Of a stretch of 35,913 nt of DNA, positions 25,926 through 34,267 are shown in pieces. Position 1 is the first letter of the stretch. Every line of letters begins with the position of its first letter. The DNA is taken from positions 1 through 35,913 of the forward strand of contig JADBLO010000107.1 in NCBI GenBank assembly GCA_014894395.1. The letters are read 5' to 3'. Origin of the DNA: Thermoplasmata archaeon (lineage in GTDB: Archaea > Thermoplasmatota > E2 > DHVEG-1). The notes beneath the pieces were generated by a model that saw nothing but the letters and a program-made list of their open reading frames with translations, was not told where the DNA came from and ran no database searches. A program made the position numbers and the translations under genes.

Positions 25926-28900
25926 ATGAAAATAAAGTTAAAAAAATTTTTATTTCCTTATTTCAAAGGAGAAAATAATTCCACAAAACGAAGCAACAAA
26001 GCAGTATCTGAAATTATGGGAACTATATTACTTTTATCTATTAGTCTCTCACTTTTATGCATTGTTTATGTACTTGTTTTAAACAACGCAACAAGTCCAT
26101 CATCAACTTATCACGTGTCATCAGCACAAATAATTGCTTCTGCGGATGAAAAAAATGTTGTTTTGCAAAACAACGGAGGTGTTCCCTTATCACTTAATAC
26201 CAAACTTATTATCACTATTGGTGGACAAGATTTTTTTGTTTCTGCAAAAGATTATATTGTTGATGCCAATGGTGACGGACAGTGGAGTATCGGTGAACAG
26301 ATAATATTTACTCCTCCGAGTATCGCTAGTTTATTTGGCTTAGAAATCCAAATTAAAATTATCAATCCAGATACAAATTCTATGATAATGGCTGGTCTTG
26401 TACAAGAAGGTGCTCGGGGGGATCAACCATATGTTCAAACATTAAGTCCTTATGATGTGTGGCCTCATAGTGCGGCAATGAAATCATTTTACAATTTTGT
26501 TAAGGCTGATCACCTTCCTGGTAAATTTTGGTTTCAATGGAAAAGATCTGATGACCCTCAATGGACTCGCACTCCAATAATTAATATCACATTACCTCTC
26601 TCCGGATTTCAGGAATTAACTCTCTATAATCTCATATCGAACAAAAATTATCTCTATGAGGCTTGGATTCAATATACATCAGGTAATTCTACACTCAACC
26701 AATCCGGGGGAATAAAACTATTTACAACAAAGATCGATGCAATGGGGATTTGGCATTTCGATGAATCTTCAGGATTAAAACTATTTGATTCCTCTGGGCA
26801 GTTTCCACCTAATGATGGTATTCTCAAACCAAATGAAATACGTGGACCTCAAAGGTTAAGCGGGGAATTAAATCATTCTGCGAAATCTTTAAGTTTTGAT
26901 GGGATTGATGATTACGGTCAGGTTGTTAATTCAAATACCTTAAGCGTCACCAACGAATGTACCATCGAGGGATGGATAAACCGTTCAGCACACAGTGATG
27001 GACTGGTTGGTACACCTCTCCAGTCATCTTTATCACAATTCGGAAACTATACATTAGGATGTTATGATCCTTGTATTATCCATGTCAACGGGAACATCTA
27101 TGCTCTTGTTTCGATAAATGAAAATTCGTTAGGTTACCTGGGTACGATTAATATAACAAATTCTGGAGATATTGTTGAAAATCCATCTACATCTTCTAGT
27201 TATCTCGATCTTTTTAATTTTGATGCCTCTTGTAGAACCCCAAAAATTATTCAAGTAAATGGAGGTAATGGAATAGTAGCTATTGTTTACACCAAACCAA
27301 GTGTGGGAAACCAATTATATATTAAAACAGTGCAAATTTTTAATGACGGGCGTATCAATAAAACCGCAATTAACACCCGTGTTCTCGATGCAAGTCTTTC
27401 ATCTACTCCTGATATTATCTATATCAGCAACAACGTATATGCGATAGTCTACGGGATAACTGTAGCTAACACCGGGGTATTAATTTCCGTAAATATTTCC
27501 AACGTTGGGACGATTTCCCCTGTGAATAAAAAATTAATTCTTGGGGATATCATGATAGAACCAGAAATTATTAAGGTTGTTGACAGTTCAGATATCTACG
27601 TCATCGTTTATAATTGTATAGGGGATGATGGCGGATTACGAACAGTGAAAATTACGAGTACGGGTATATTATCTGATATTTCTCTCCATGTTTGGTTTGA
27701 TGACGACGATGGTGGGAGTCCGGAAATCATCAATATCCATGATGATATCTATGCAATAGTCTACGCAGGTCCGATTTTAAGGCAGTCAGGATTTTTAAAA
27801 ACGATCGAAATATCCTCTGTTGGTAGTATTACACTCAGCCGGACTGTTCCGCCACTTGCAAAAACAATTGATCAAATCCCGTTTGAAGTTACAGTTGGTA
27901 ATAGTATTCGTTCGCCTCATATTCTTCCTATAAATGGAGCTAATAACTTTTATGGTATTTCCTACAGTATCGATTCTCCTACTGCAAACCTCTGGGGAAA
28001 AATAGTCACAATCAAGATTCAAGATAATGGAATCATTGTATCTTTATCTAAGAAAGATGTGACTTTCGAACCATTCCTCTGTTCAGCGTCGTATTTCATT
28101 CCAATTCATGATGAGGTGTATGGGATTGTATACCGAGGCGAGTCTGGCGTCGGTGTCATTAAAACAATAAAAATAAGAAATGATGGACATATCGGCCAAA
28201 ATCCTATTCTTGATATGGGAGAAATCGGTGGTCTTAAATGCTATGCAGAAGATGAAATTCTTACTTCAGATAGTCGATATGTTGCGGATGTTTTTAGAGG
28301 TATCGATGCGAAATTGGTGTTAAAAACAGTGAAAGTAAACACTGCGAACAAAACCGTAGCAACTACTTTTACCGATTCGTTCACGATCGAGCTGGGTTAT
28401 ACCTCAACGAACGGAACATTTAATGCATCGTATGAACCAACAATTATCCCGATTAATAATGATGTCTATGCGATTGCATATTGTCATTATATGACAGTTC
28501 CAATGTATCATCACGGTAAAATTGCAACAGTGAAAATCAACGCTACCGGACGAATTACACTCATTGAGCGATATACTTTTGATAGTAACTGCATGAATAC
28601 TCCATTCTCATTTACTCCGATAAACAAGAGTAACAGCATCTACGCAATTGCATATCAACTGTATAGTACATCCCAAGGAAAAATAGCAACAATAAAAATA
28701 GGCAGCAACGGGCATATTTTCGGTGTCCAAGACTCTTATATTTTTGAAAATCTACGCTGTCGAGAACCATCAATGGTTCCTGTCAGTGGAGACGTCTATG
28801 CTATTCTGTATCGTGATGCTAATACCTATAGTTGGTACGGACGATTAGTCACACTAAAAATATATGGAACCAACGGAAGTATTAAAAAAAGTATCATAGA

Positions 28901-29756
28901 TATATGGCAATTCGCTGCATCGTGCTATCATCCAACTATCATAAAGGTTGATAGCAATATTTTTGCTTGTGTCTATTCCCAATATTATGGTTGGCCCACT
29001 TATCGATATATTGCTTATGTCACTACCGTAAAAATAGCGGACAATGGCATTATCAGTAAAACTTGGATTGATTACTTAGAATTTATCAGAAGATATTATA
29101 CTGACAATTATTTGGCTCATCAACCAGAGATATTCCATGTAAACGACCGAGTCTATGCCATTATCTCGAAGGACCTCATCGACCCTTGGAATACTTTTCA
29201 ATACTATGGTTGGATCACAACCTTGCGGATTGGTGAAAATGGTGATATCATAGATACTGTTGATGGTGCAACTCAAATTTCATCAAATCCAAGAATATAC
29301 AGCTATGACATAAAAATAATACCATTCATCGGTGATAGTTATATCGCTATCTATGGTGGGAAAAACAATGATTTGTACCAATGTGTCATTCGAATTCCTC
29401 TCAGCGAAACAACCCAAACGATATTTTCAAAACAAGATTCGTACACCCTCAAAGCAAATAAAACAAAGGTTTTCGTAACCTTTACGGATTCAAATAATCA
29501 ACAATATACGCTCTCAGCGAAACTTGAAAACAAATGGAACCATATCGTGAGTACCTACGATAAGACGAATATGAAGCTTTATCTGAATACCAATCTTACC
29601 GCTTCTCTCCCTCTTAATGGTAAACCTATAAAAGTGACAGCAAATAGTTTATTTTTTGGTGTATATAACGCTTGTTATGATGAATTTTCTCTTTATGCTG
29701 CAATACTTTCACCAGCAAAAATAATGCAAAATTACAATTATTATCGTCCTTCATAA
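25926..29756 (+). CDS. giant pilin-anchored surface protein with propellers nested in LamG (14 repeats), second
   Basis: 1276 residues, same architecture. Class III junction KA/VSEIMG (cut after A26) and a helix. A beta domain with intact DANGDGQWSIGE (113-124) and an FN3-like region follow. The LamG first half runs from GIWHFDE (274) with FDGIDDYGQV to TIEGWIN. Fourteen repeats follow (380-1164), then the LamG second half from IFSKQDSYTL (1166) to CYDEFSLY. AAAGGTAG six bases before the ATG gives a clear ribosome-binding site, and the gap to the previous gene is 29 bp. The N-terminal beta domain is closer in motif to the 832-residue protein, while the repeat number matches the 1284-residue one. 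Surface display by the operon's pilus-like machinery is inferred from the signal and the gene order. Confidence 0.8.
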   Translation: MKIKLKKFLFPYFKGENNSTKRSNKAVSEIMGTILLLSISLSLLCIVYVLVLNNATSPSSTYHVSSAQIIASADEKNVVLQNNGGVPLSLNTKLIITIGGQDFFVSAKDYIVDANGDGQWSIGEQIIFTPPSIASLFGLEIQIKIINPDTNSMIMAGLVQEGARGDQPYVQTLSPYDVWPHSAAMKSFYNFVKADHLPGKFWFQWKRSDDPQWTRTPIINITLPLSGFQELTLYNLISNKNYLYEAWIQYTSGNSTLNQSGGIKLFTTKIDAMGIWHFDESSGLKLFDSSGQFPPNDGILKPNEIRGPQRLSGELNHSAKSLSFDGIDDYGQVVNSNTLSVTNECTIEGWINRSAHSDGLVGTPLQSSLSQFGNYTLGCYDPCIIHVNGNIYALVSINENSLGYLGTINITNSGDIVENPSTSSSYLDLFNFDASCRTPKIIQVNGGNGIVAIVYTKPSVGNQLYIKTVQIFNDGRINKTAINTRVLDASLSSTPDIIYISNNVYAIVYGITVANTGVLISVNISNVGTISPVNKKLILGDIMIEPEIIKVVDSSDIYVIVYNCIGDDGGLRTVKITSTGILSDISLHVWFDDDDGGSPEIINIHDDIYAIVYAGPILRQSGFLKTIEISSVGSITLSRTVPPLAKTIDQIPFEVTVGNSIRSPHILPINGANNFYGISYSIDSPTANLWGKIVTIKIQDNGIIVSLSKKDVTFEPFLCSASYFIPIHDEVYGIVYRGESGVGVIKTIKIRNDGHIGQNPILDMGEIGGLKCYAEDEILTSDSRYVADVFRGIDAKLVLKTVKVNTANKTVATTFTDSFTIELGYTSTNGTFNASYEPTIIPINNDVYAIAYCHYMTVPMYHHGKIATVKINATGRITLIERYTFDSNCMNTPFSFTPINKSNSIYAIAYQLYSTSQGKIATIKIGSNGHIFGVQDSYIFENLRCREPSMVPVSGDVYAILYRDANTYSWYGRLVTLKIYGTNGSIKKSIIDIWQFAASCYHPTIIKVDSNIFACVYSQYYGWPTYRYIAYVTTVKIADNGIISKTWIDYLEFIRRYYTDNYLAHQPEIFHVNDRVYAIISKDLIDPWNTFQYYGWITTLRIGENGDIIDTVDGATQISSNPRIYSYDIKIIPFIGDSYIAIYGGKNNDLYQCVIRIPLSETTQTIFSKQDSYTLKANKTKVFVTFTDSNNQQYTLSAKLENKWNHIVSTYDKTNMKLYLNTNLTASLPLNGKPIKVTANSLFFGVYNACYDEFSLYAAILSPAKIMQNYNYYRPS
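27063..29417 (+). repeat. fourteen YAIVY-type repeats (predicted two seven-bladed propellers)
   Basis: About 785 residues give 14 units averaging 56 residues. Cores include NVYAIVYGI, DIYAIVYAG, EVYGIVYRG, DVYAIAYCH and NIFACVYSQ. Units 8 and 14 are the most divergent, at or near the ends of the two sets of seven, which fits two separate closed rings. Confidence 0.78.
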
Positions 29757-29768
29757 AAAGGTGAGAAA

Positions 29769-30644
29769 ATGAAACATGAACGAAAAGAAATAAGAAGCAT
29801 TAAAACCAAAGATGAAGCAGTTGCTGGTATCGTTGTCGCAGTCATGATCGTTGGACTTGTTCTTGCAGTGGTTTCAATTGTTCAAACGATCTATGTTCCC
29901 AAATGGATGGAATCACGAGAAGCTGAACATTTGGGTGTTGTGTCAGATCAGTTTTCACAACTAAAATTTGCTGTTGATTCTCAGATTGTTCTCAAAGAAG
30001 ATGTTCCGATATCGTCCTCAATTACCTTAGGCAGTAGAGAACTGGGATTTTTCATGTCAAATAAGGCGTTTGGTCGACTCGCATTAATTTCCAACGGATG
30101 GGCGTATAGAATCACTCGAACAGTAGGGGATACGTATGAAGACAATTTCGGGATCCTTCGCTATACATCAGAAAATTCCTATTTCCTTAATCAGGCCTAT
30201 AACTACGAAATAGGAGGGGTCATTCTCAATCAAACACAAGGGGCTGTGTTTATTATTAAACCAGAATTTTCAGTGCTCTTTAATACTTCAAATCGTCAAG
30301 TAGACCTATCTTTAACTTGTATTGATCTTCTGCCTAATGACGAAAAAACATCTATCACCGGTTACGGAACCTATCCAGTGCGAACTGAATATATAACATC
30401 AACAAACAATACAATAACTTTAGTAAAATCTTTAACGATAGTTACCCCATTTCCAACAATATGGTTCAATTTTCTGAATTCAACATTATCTGATGCAAAT
30501 CTTATAAAGGACACAGATTACACCATAACAAAATCTTCAAATCAAGTAACAGTATCTTTTAACTATCCCCCCATTGCTAATGTTATTTTCGACCTCAATA
30601 AAATACAAATTTCAACTCAGATTACTCCTGGATGGACTGATTAA
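29769..30644 (+). CDS. pilin-like protein closing the operon
   Basis: The 291-residue protein has a basic head, the junction DEA/VAGIVVAVMIVG (Ala about residue 19), a hydrophobic helix (about 20-42), then a beta-rich extracellular domain with Asn-rich loops. It has neither the LamG split nor the YAIVY repeats. The motif VPKWMESREAEHLGVVSDQF just after the helix is characteristic of a widespread group of euryarchaeal pilin-like membrane proteins. I know no function for the group. AAGGTGAG precedes the ATG, and the gap from the giant protein is only 12 bp, so it belongs to the operon. It could be the main or minor filament subunit that carries the giant proteins, or an anchor. The last gene of the train ends here. 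Confidence 0.7.
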   Translation: MKHERKEIRSIKTKDEAVAGIVVAVMIVGLVLAVVSIVQTIYVPKWMESREAEHLGVVSDQFSQLKFAVDSQIVLKEDVPISSSITLGSRELGFFMSNKAFGRLALISNGWAYRITRTVGDTYEDNFGILRYTSENSYFLNQAYNYEIGGVILNQTQGAVFIIKPEFSVLFNTSNRQVDLSLTCIDLLPNDEKTSITGYGTYPVRTEYITSTNNTITLVKSLTIVTPFPTIWFNFLNSTLSDANLIKDTDYTITKSSNQVTVSFNYPPIANVIFDLNKIQISTQITPGWTD

Positions 30645-30811
30645 AAATATGCTGAAGGATAATGATCAGAGGGTGCCACAATTTAATCAAGAATTGTGAA
30701 TCATATATACAAACGAGGAAAATACAATCTTATACTACTAAAACTACTAAAAATCTATTTGAATTCATTCAATGATACTCCCGTATGTATTTTCATGGTA
30801 AGGATGAGGAA

Positions 30812-30982
30812 ATGCCGCTAATACGGATGACAAGGATATCTGGGAGACGTATTATTATTACACTTCCCAGTCAGATCGTGGGCGCCTCTGACATTAAAAA
30901 CAGTGGTTTTCTTGAGATCACCCCGTTCCAACAGCGTGAAATCCTTATGAAGACGACCGAGGAGAAGGAGCTGGTGCGGTGA
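30812..30982 (+). CDS. small AbrB/SpoVT-like DNA-binding domain protein
   Basis: The 56-residue protein has the swapped-hairpin-like pattern of AbrB domains: MTRISGRRIIITLPSQIV, then a turn, then GFLEITPFQQREILMK. I chose ATG 30812 over 30785 because AGGATGAGG lies just ahead of it and the conserved part begins there. Such domains bind DNA as dimers, often as regulators or antitoxins. There is no toxin-like partner. The next gene, overlapping by 4 bp, codes a secreted protein, an odd pairing. It sits 170 bp after the surface-machine operon and might regulate it. That is speculation. Confidence 0.5.
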   Translation: MPLIRMTRISGRRIIITLPSQIVGASDIKNSGFLEITPFQQREILMKTTEEKELVR

Positions 30983-31419
30983 AGAAAAAACTCGCTGCTC
31001 TCATCATCGGGTTAACGATTCTTATTATGCTAGGGGGAATTCAGGCCACATTTCTCTATGGGGCAGAGGTTTTTACCACAAAACCCGGGTTTACTTTCTC
31101 TATAACTCACAACGATGCTCCAACGATAAAAGTAATGTATCCCGAGAACGAATCAATCGGTATCCAATTTAAACCGTTGTTGCAGATATATGGGAACGAT
31201 ACCGATACCGCGAAATTGAACATCACATGGCAACAGAATACTAGTGGATCATGGATAACAATGCAGGTGAACAACAGTTTCACACAAGGGACATTATGCG
31301 AATGCAATTATACTCTTGCGAACACAGGGGCGACAACGTATTACTGGCGGGCGTATGTTGATGACGGAACGACTAATGTATCCTCTGGTATCTATCACTT
31401 TACTACGAGAGTGTCTTAG
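30979..31419 (+). CDS. secreted Ig/FN3-like protein
   Basis: The 146-residue protein has an N-terminal hydrophobic segment (residues about 5-27) as signal peptide or anchor. One beta-sandwich domain follows, with the pattern APTIKVMYPENESIGIQFKP, LNITWQQN and TTYYWRAYVDDGTTNVSSG. That pattern (proline-rich entry, W-x-A-x-V-x-D-G) is typical of FN3/cadherin-like modules in archaeal surface proteins. The start is GTG inside GTGA, overlapping the stop of the AbrB-like gene by 4 bp, with GGAG about eight bases upstream. The single domain and small size suggest a minor surface component or an accessory to the nearby adhesins. Confidence 0.65.
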   Translation: MKKKLAALIIGLTILIMLGGIQATFLYGAEVFTTKPGFTFSITHNDAPTIKVMYPENESIGIQFKPLLQIYGNDTDTAKLNITWQQNTSGSWITMQVNNSFTQGTLCECNYTLANTGATTYYWRAYVDDGTTNVSSGIYHFTTRVS

Positions 31420-31507
31420 ATAAAACCTTCGGGATGTATTGAGATTTTTTACCCTTCTAAAATATATGTCTACCGTAGAAAATTAAAAAATGAATAAACA
31501 TCCAACT

Positions 31508-31526
31508 AAAAAAAAATAAAAAAAAA
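31508..31526 (-). terminator. T9-A-T9 tract for the minus-strand secreted protein
   Basis: On the minus strand this reads as two runs of nine T separated by one A, starting about 10 nt past the stop codon. It is a typical archaeal poly-T terminator. Confidence 0.6.
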
Positions 31527-31536
31527 GAGGGGGAGT

Positions 31537-32778
31537 TTATGCAACTCCAATGACGAAGAACAGAAAGACTGTTCCTGTCGCGGTTACCTCAGCGGTCCCA
31601 GCGGAAACGGTGATGGTTGGTTTACCAATGCCAAAGACTATGTCTTTTACGGTTACTTCTGCACCTGTGGCAATGCTAGGTATCTCCCCGCTCTTGGTTT
31701 TCCCAAGCAGGATGAACCCGCCGTTAAGGCTGATGGTCCAAGCGACGTTGGTCAGATCGGTCGTCCCGGTGTTTTTAATCACTGCAGAGACGCCAAACCC
31801 GCCTTTTATGGTAATGACGATCGCAACTGGTTTTTGAATGGTGAACTCACTGGTTTTCTCTGCCTCTTGGTTCCCCGCGAAATCAACGGAGTAGAAGAGT
31901 ACGGTGTGAGCGCCATTGGCTGAGACGACAAATGGTGTGGTATACGTGACCCATGCGCCATCGTCAACCTTATACCTAGTGTAGTTCACACCTGAGCTGT
32001 CATCTGTTGCTGTTAAGGTCACCGTGACATCACTAATATAAACGGTGCCGTTCATGGTTCCGGTAAGAGTACAGATGGTCTCTGGTGGTGTGGTATCTCC
32101 ACCGCCGCCGGTACCAGTGAGTGCCCAGGCCAAATCATAATACGCAGCAAAGACGACATAACCGTTAGTCCACCGTGGATAAGCTTGGTCTGGGAAACTG
32201 AGAAAGACGCTACTTCCTTTGACTGTTGCGGTCATTGAGAAAACGTTTTCAGTGTGTTGGGTTTGGAAACATATCCACCAGGTACCAGGTGCTAACGTTA
32301 CTGCATCGAAGCTGCATGTCACTTTAATCTCTGGTCGACCGAAGTATGTCATACCAGTTAGTGTGCAGGTTATTGCTGCTGTTTTCGTTGCATACGCTGT
32401 TGTGGAAGGTCCGCCGGTATCTTGGAAGAAACTGACAATACAACCATTTACTGAGGTTGTACCACTATTGGTGAGTACATAGTATTCTCCTCCAGTGACC
32501 TGCCATGTCCCAGGTACCACGAAATCGTCAATGATTTCTCGGTTATAACCCGGGAATGCGACACATGAAAGCCCGTTTAAACCATCTGTTAATCCGTTAT
32601 CGTAGAGAGTGTCTCTTCCCGTATTTTGGGTTGGTGTAACTGCATTGTTTGGTTCTGCAATACTTCTTATGGAAGTTGCGGCTTCATTTGTATTTGCTGT
32701 CACAGCGGTTGCTGAAAAAAGCAGCAATGCTGAGAGAAGCAAAACACCAGCTATTTTCAATAATTTGTGGTTGTTCAT
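31537..32778 (-). CDS. secreted surface protein with Ig-like domain and conserved C-terminal module
   Basis: The 413-residue protein starts with a signal peptide (MNNHKLLKIAGVLLLSALLL..., cleavage near residue 29). A beta-rich N-domain of unknown type follows (LYDNGLTDGLNGLSC; YYVLTNSGTTSVNG). An Ig-like module then begins DTTPPETICTLTGT and ends near FAGNQEAEKTSEFTI. The last module, of about 90 residues, is VITIKGGFGVSAVIKNTG to the terminal FLFFVIGVA. The final two modules are shared with the protein at 32954-34225. I use the ATG at 32778 because GGGG lies seven bases upstream and the TATA box at 32813-32820 predicts transcription from about 32790, which excludes the in-frame start at 32808. 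It is probably a cell-surface or S-layer-associated protein. There is no obvious anchor besides the hydrophobic C-terminus. Confidence 0.72.
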   Translation of the reverse strand: MNNHKLLKIAGVLLLSALLLFSATAVTANTNEAATSIRSIAEPNNAVTPTQNTGRDTLYDNGLTDGLNGLSCVAFPGYNREIIDDFVVPGTWQVTGGEYYVLTNSGTTSVNGCIVSFFQDTGGPSTTAYATKTAAITCTLTGMTYFGRPEIKVTCSFDAVTLAPGTWWICFQTQHTENVFSMTATVKGSSVFLSFPDQAYPRWTNGYVVFAAYYDLAWALTGTGGGGDTTPPETICTLTGTMNGTVYISDVTVTLTATDDSSGVNYTRYKVDDGAWVTYTTPFVVSANGAHTVLFYSVDFAGNQEAEKTSEFTIQKPVAIVITIKGGFGVSAVIKNTGTTDLTNVAWTISLNGGFILLGKTKSGEIPSIATGAEVTVKDIVFGIGKPTITVSAGTAEVTATGTVFLFFVIGVA

Positions 32779-32812
32779 TTTTTTTCCCCAAATGATAATA
32801 TAGAGCATATAC

Positions 32813-32820
32813 TATATAAA
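32813..32820 (-). promoter_or_regulatory. TATA box of the minus-strand secreted protein
   Basis: TTTATATA on the minus strand. The predicted start near 32790 gives a leader of about 12 nt with the GGGG ribosome-binding site and supports the ATG at 32778. Confidence 0.5.
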
Positions 32821-32930
32821 ATTTTGTATTCTTTTTTCGATAAAATTTTGTAGAACGTTTTAAGACGTTTTTCCCTTAAAAAATCAAACGCTTAACCTAT
32901 AATTAATAAATTGTATATACAAATAGATAT

Positions 32931-32937
32931 AAAAAAA
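32931..32937 (-). terminator. T7 tract after the choice-of-anchor J protein
   Basis: Seven T on the minus strand about 17 nt past the stop codon of the gene at 32954-34225. It also separates that gene from its downstream paralogue, which has its own promoter. Confidence 0.45.
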
Positions 32938-32953
32938 GAAAAGAAGGAGGAGT

Positions 32954-34225
32954 CTATGCGACTCCGATGACGAAGAACAGAAGTACTGTTCCTGTCGTAT
33001 TCTGCTCAACAGTTCCAACGCCTACGGTTATTGTTGTTTTCCCAAAGCCGATGACGAAGTCTTTTATGGTGGCGGATTCTCCCGGTGCAAGATTAGCTAT
33101 CGTGTCAGTTTTTGTTTTTCCGAGCAGGATAATACCGCCGTCAAGGTTAATGATCCAGTCGACGTTCGTCAGTGCTATCGCACCTGTGTTTGTAATAGTA
33201 GCGGAAGCACCCAATCCGCCTTTAATCGATATCGATACGGTTGTTGGATGTTCAATGGTGAAAGTCTTGGTTTTTTCGGTCTCCTGGTTCCCCGCGAAAT
33301 CAACGGAGTAGAAGAGCACGGTGTGAGCGCCATCAGCAGTGACGTCAAATGATGCAGTGTAGATGGTCCATTCACCGCTGTCAAGCTTATACATGGTGTA
33401 GTTCACACCAGACTGGGCATCGGTCGCACTTAGGGTCACGGTGACATCACTCGTATAAACATTACCTTCCAATGTTCCCTCTAAGGTGCAGGTGGTGACT
33501 GGTGGTATAGTATCTGGACCGCCGACACCGCTTACCTCAAAATCATCCATAAAGAAAGCGAAGACATCGAAGGAGAAGATATGAATACCAATATAGATGG
33601 ATTGTCCTGAATAGGAAGAGATGTCAAGGGTGTATTCTGTCCAGGTAATAGGTGCATCGTTATTTGTTTGGAGAATGGCGAAACTTGATGGGCTTGTATC
33701 GGTTGTGGAAACACCGATTTCGAAATCCTCAAGACCATATTGACTGTTTAATGATCGAGCCCAAAACGAGACCTCCCCATAGCTGCTTGAAGTGAGCTGC
33801 GGGGTGAACAACCAGTCATCGTTTGGAGCCATAGAAACTTCGGTATCCCAACAGGTTGCATATTTTACTCCTGTGTGAGCAGGATAGGTAGCATCGAGTG
33901 CAGGTGTTGTTTGTGACGGATTAAAGATCATAAATGATCCGACATACCCCATATTTGGCCATTCGTATCCCTGAATATAATAGGTTTGTCCACCGTCTCC
34001 ATCAAAGGTTGTCCATGGTGGGAAGTTATCAACAATGAAGTCTTCATAGGTTTCGAAGCTGTCCGAAAAAATAATATCCCGGTTCACGTTTTTTGGCGTA
34101 TTTATAAAATCTTTGCTAAGAGTTGTTTTCGTTTTCGTAATCACTGCCGATGCAGGCATTATCATTGCACAAGCGAGAGCGATGACTATAGCTGCCTTTA
34201 ATATATAATTTATGTTGTTCTTCAT
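32954..34225 (-). CDS. secreted choice-of-anchor J/cleaved-adhesin-like protein with conserved C-terminal module
   Basis: The 423-residue protein has a signal peptide (helix about residues 8-27, PASAV near the cut). A jelly-roll adhesin domain of the choice-of-anchor J/cleaved-adhesin type follows: DSFETYEDF, WTTFDGDGG, DDWLFTPQL, VSFWARS, YIGIHIFSFDVFAFFMDDFEV. Then come the Ig-like module (PPVTTCTLEGTLEG to FAGNQETEKTKTF) and the C-terminal module ending LLFFVIGVA. The last two parallel the protein at 31537-32778. The start is ATG 34225: GGGAG lies nine bases upstream, and the TATA box at 34260-34267 lies downstream of the earlier in-frame ATG, ruling that out. Carbohydrate or protein binding at the surface is likely. 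Such domains often sit in peptidases or adhesins, and no catalytic domain is present here. Confidence 0.78.
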   Translation of the reverse strand: MKNNINYILKAAIVIALACAMIMPASAVITKTKTTLSKDFINTPKNVNRDIIFSDSFETYEDFIVDNFPPWTTFDGDGGQTYYIQGYEWPNMGYVGSFMIFNPSQTTPALDATYPAHTGVKYATCWDTEVSMAPNDDWLFTPQLTSSSYGEVSFWARSLNSQYGLEDFEIGVSTTDTSPSSFAILQTNNDAPITWTEYTLDISSYSGQSIYIGIHIFSFDVFAFFMDDFEVSGVGGPDTIPPVTTCTLEGTLEGNVYTSDVTVTLSATDAQSGVNYTMYKLDSGEWTIYTASFDVTADGAHTVLFYSVDFAGNQETEKTKTFTIEHPTTVSISIKGGLGASATITNTGAIALTNVDWIINLDGGIILLGKTKTDTIANLAPGESATIKDFVIGFGKTTITVGVGTVEQNTTGTVLLFFVIGVA

Positions 34226-34259
34226 ACTATTATCTCCCAATATTTTTCTAATATTGTTA

Positions 34260-34267
34260 ATTATATA
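34260..34267 (-). promoter_or_regulatory. TATA box of the choice-of-anchor J gene
   Basis: TATATAAT on the minus strand, predicting a start near 34237 immediately ahead of GGGAG. It decides the start codon at 34225. Confidence 0.45.

Noticed and set aside
20548-29417. Recent tandem DNA repeats or a CRISPR-like array in the giant genes
   Set aside because: The repetition is at protein level with strongly diverged DNA. There are no identical repeats with unique spacers.
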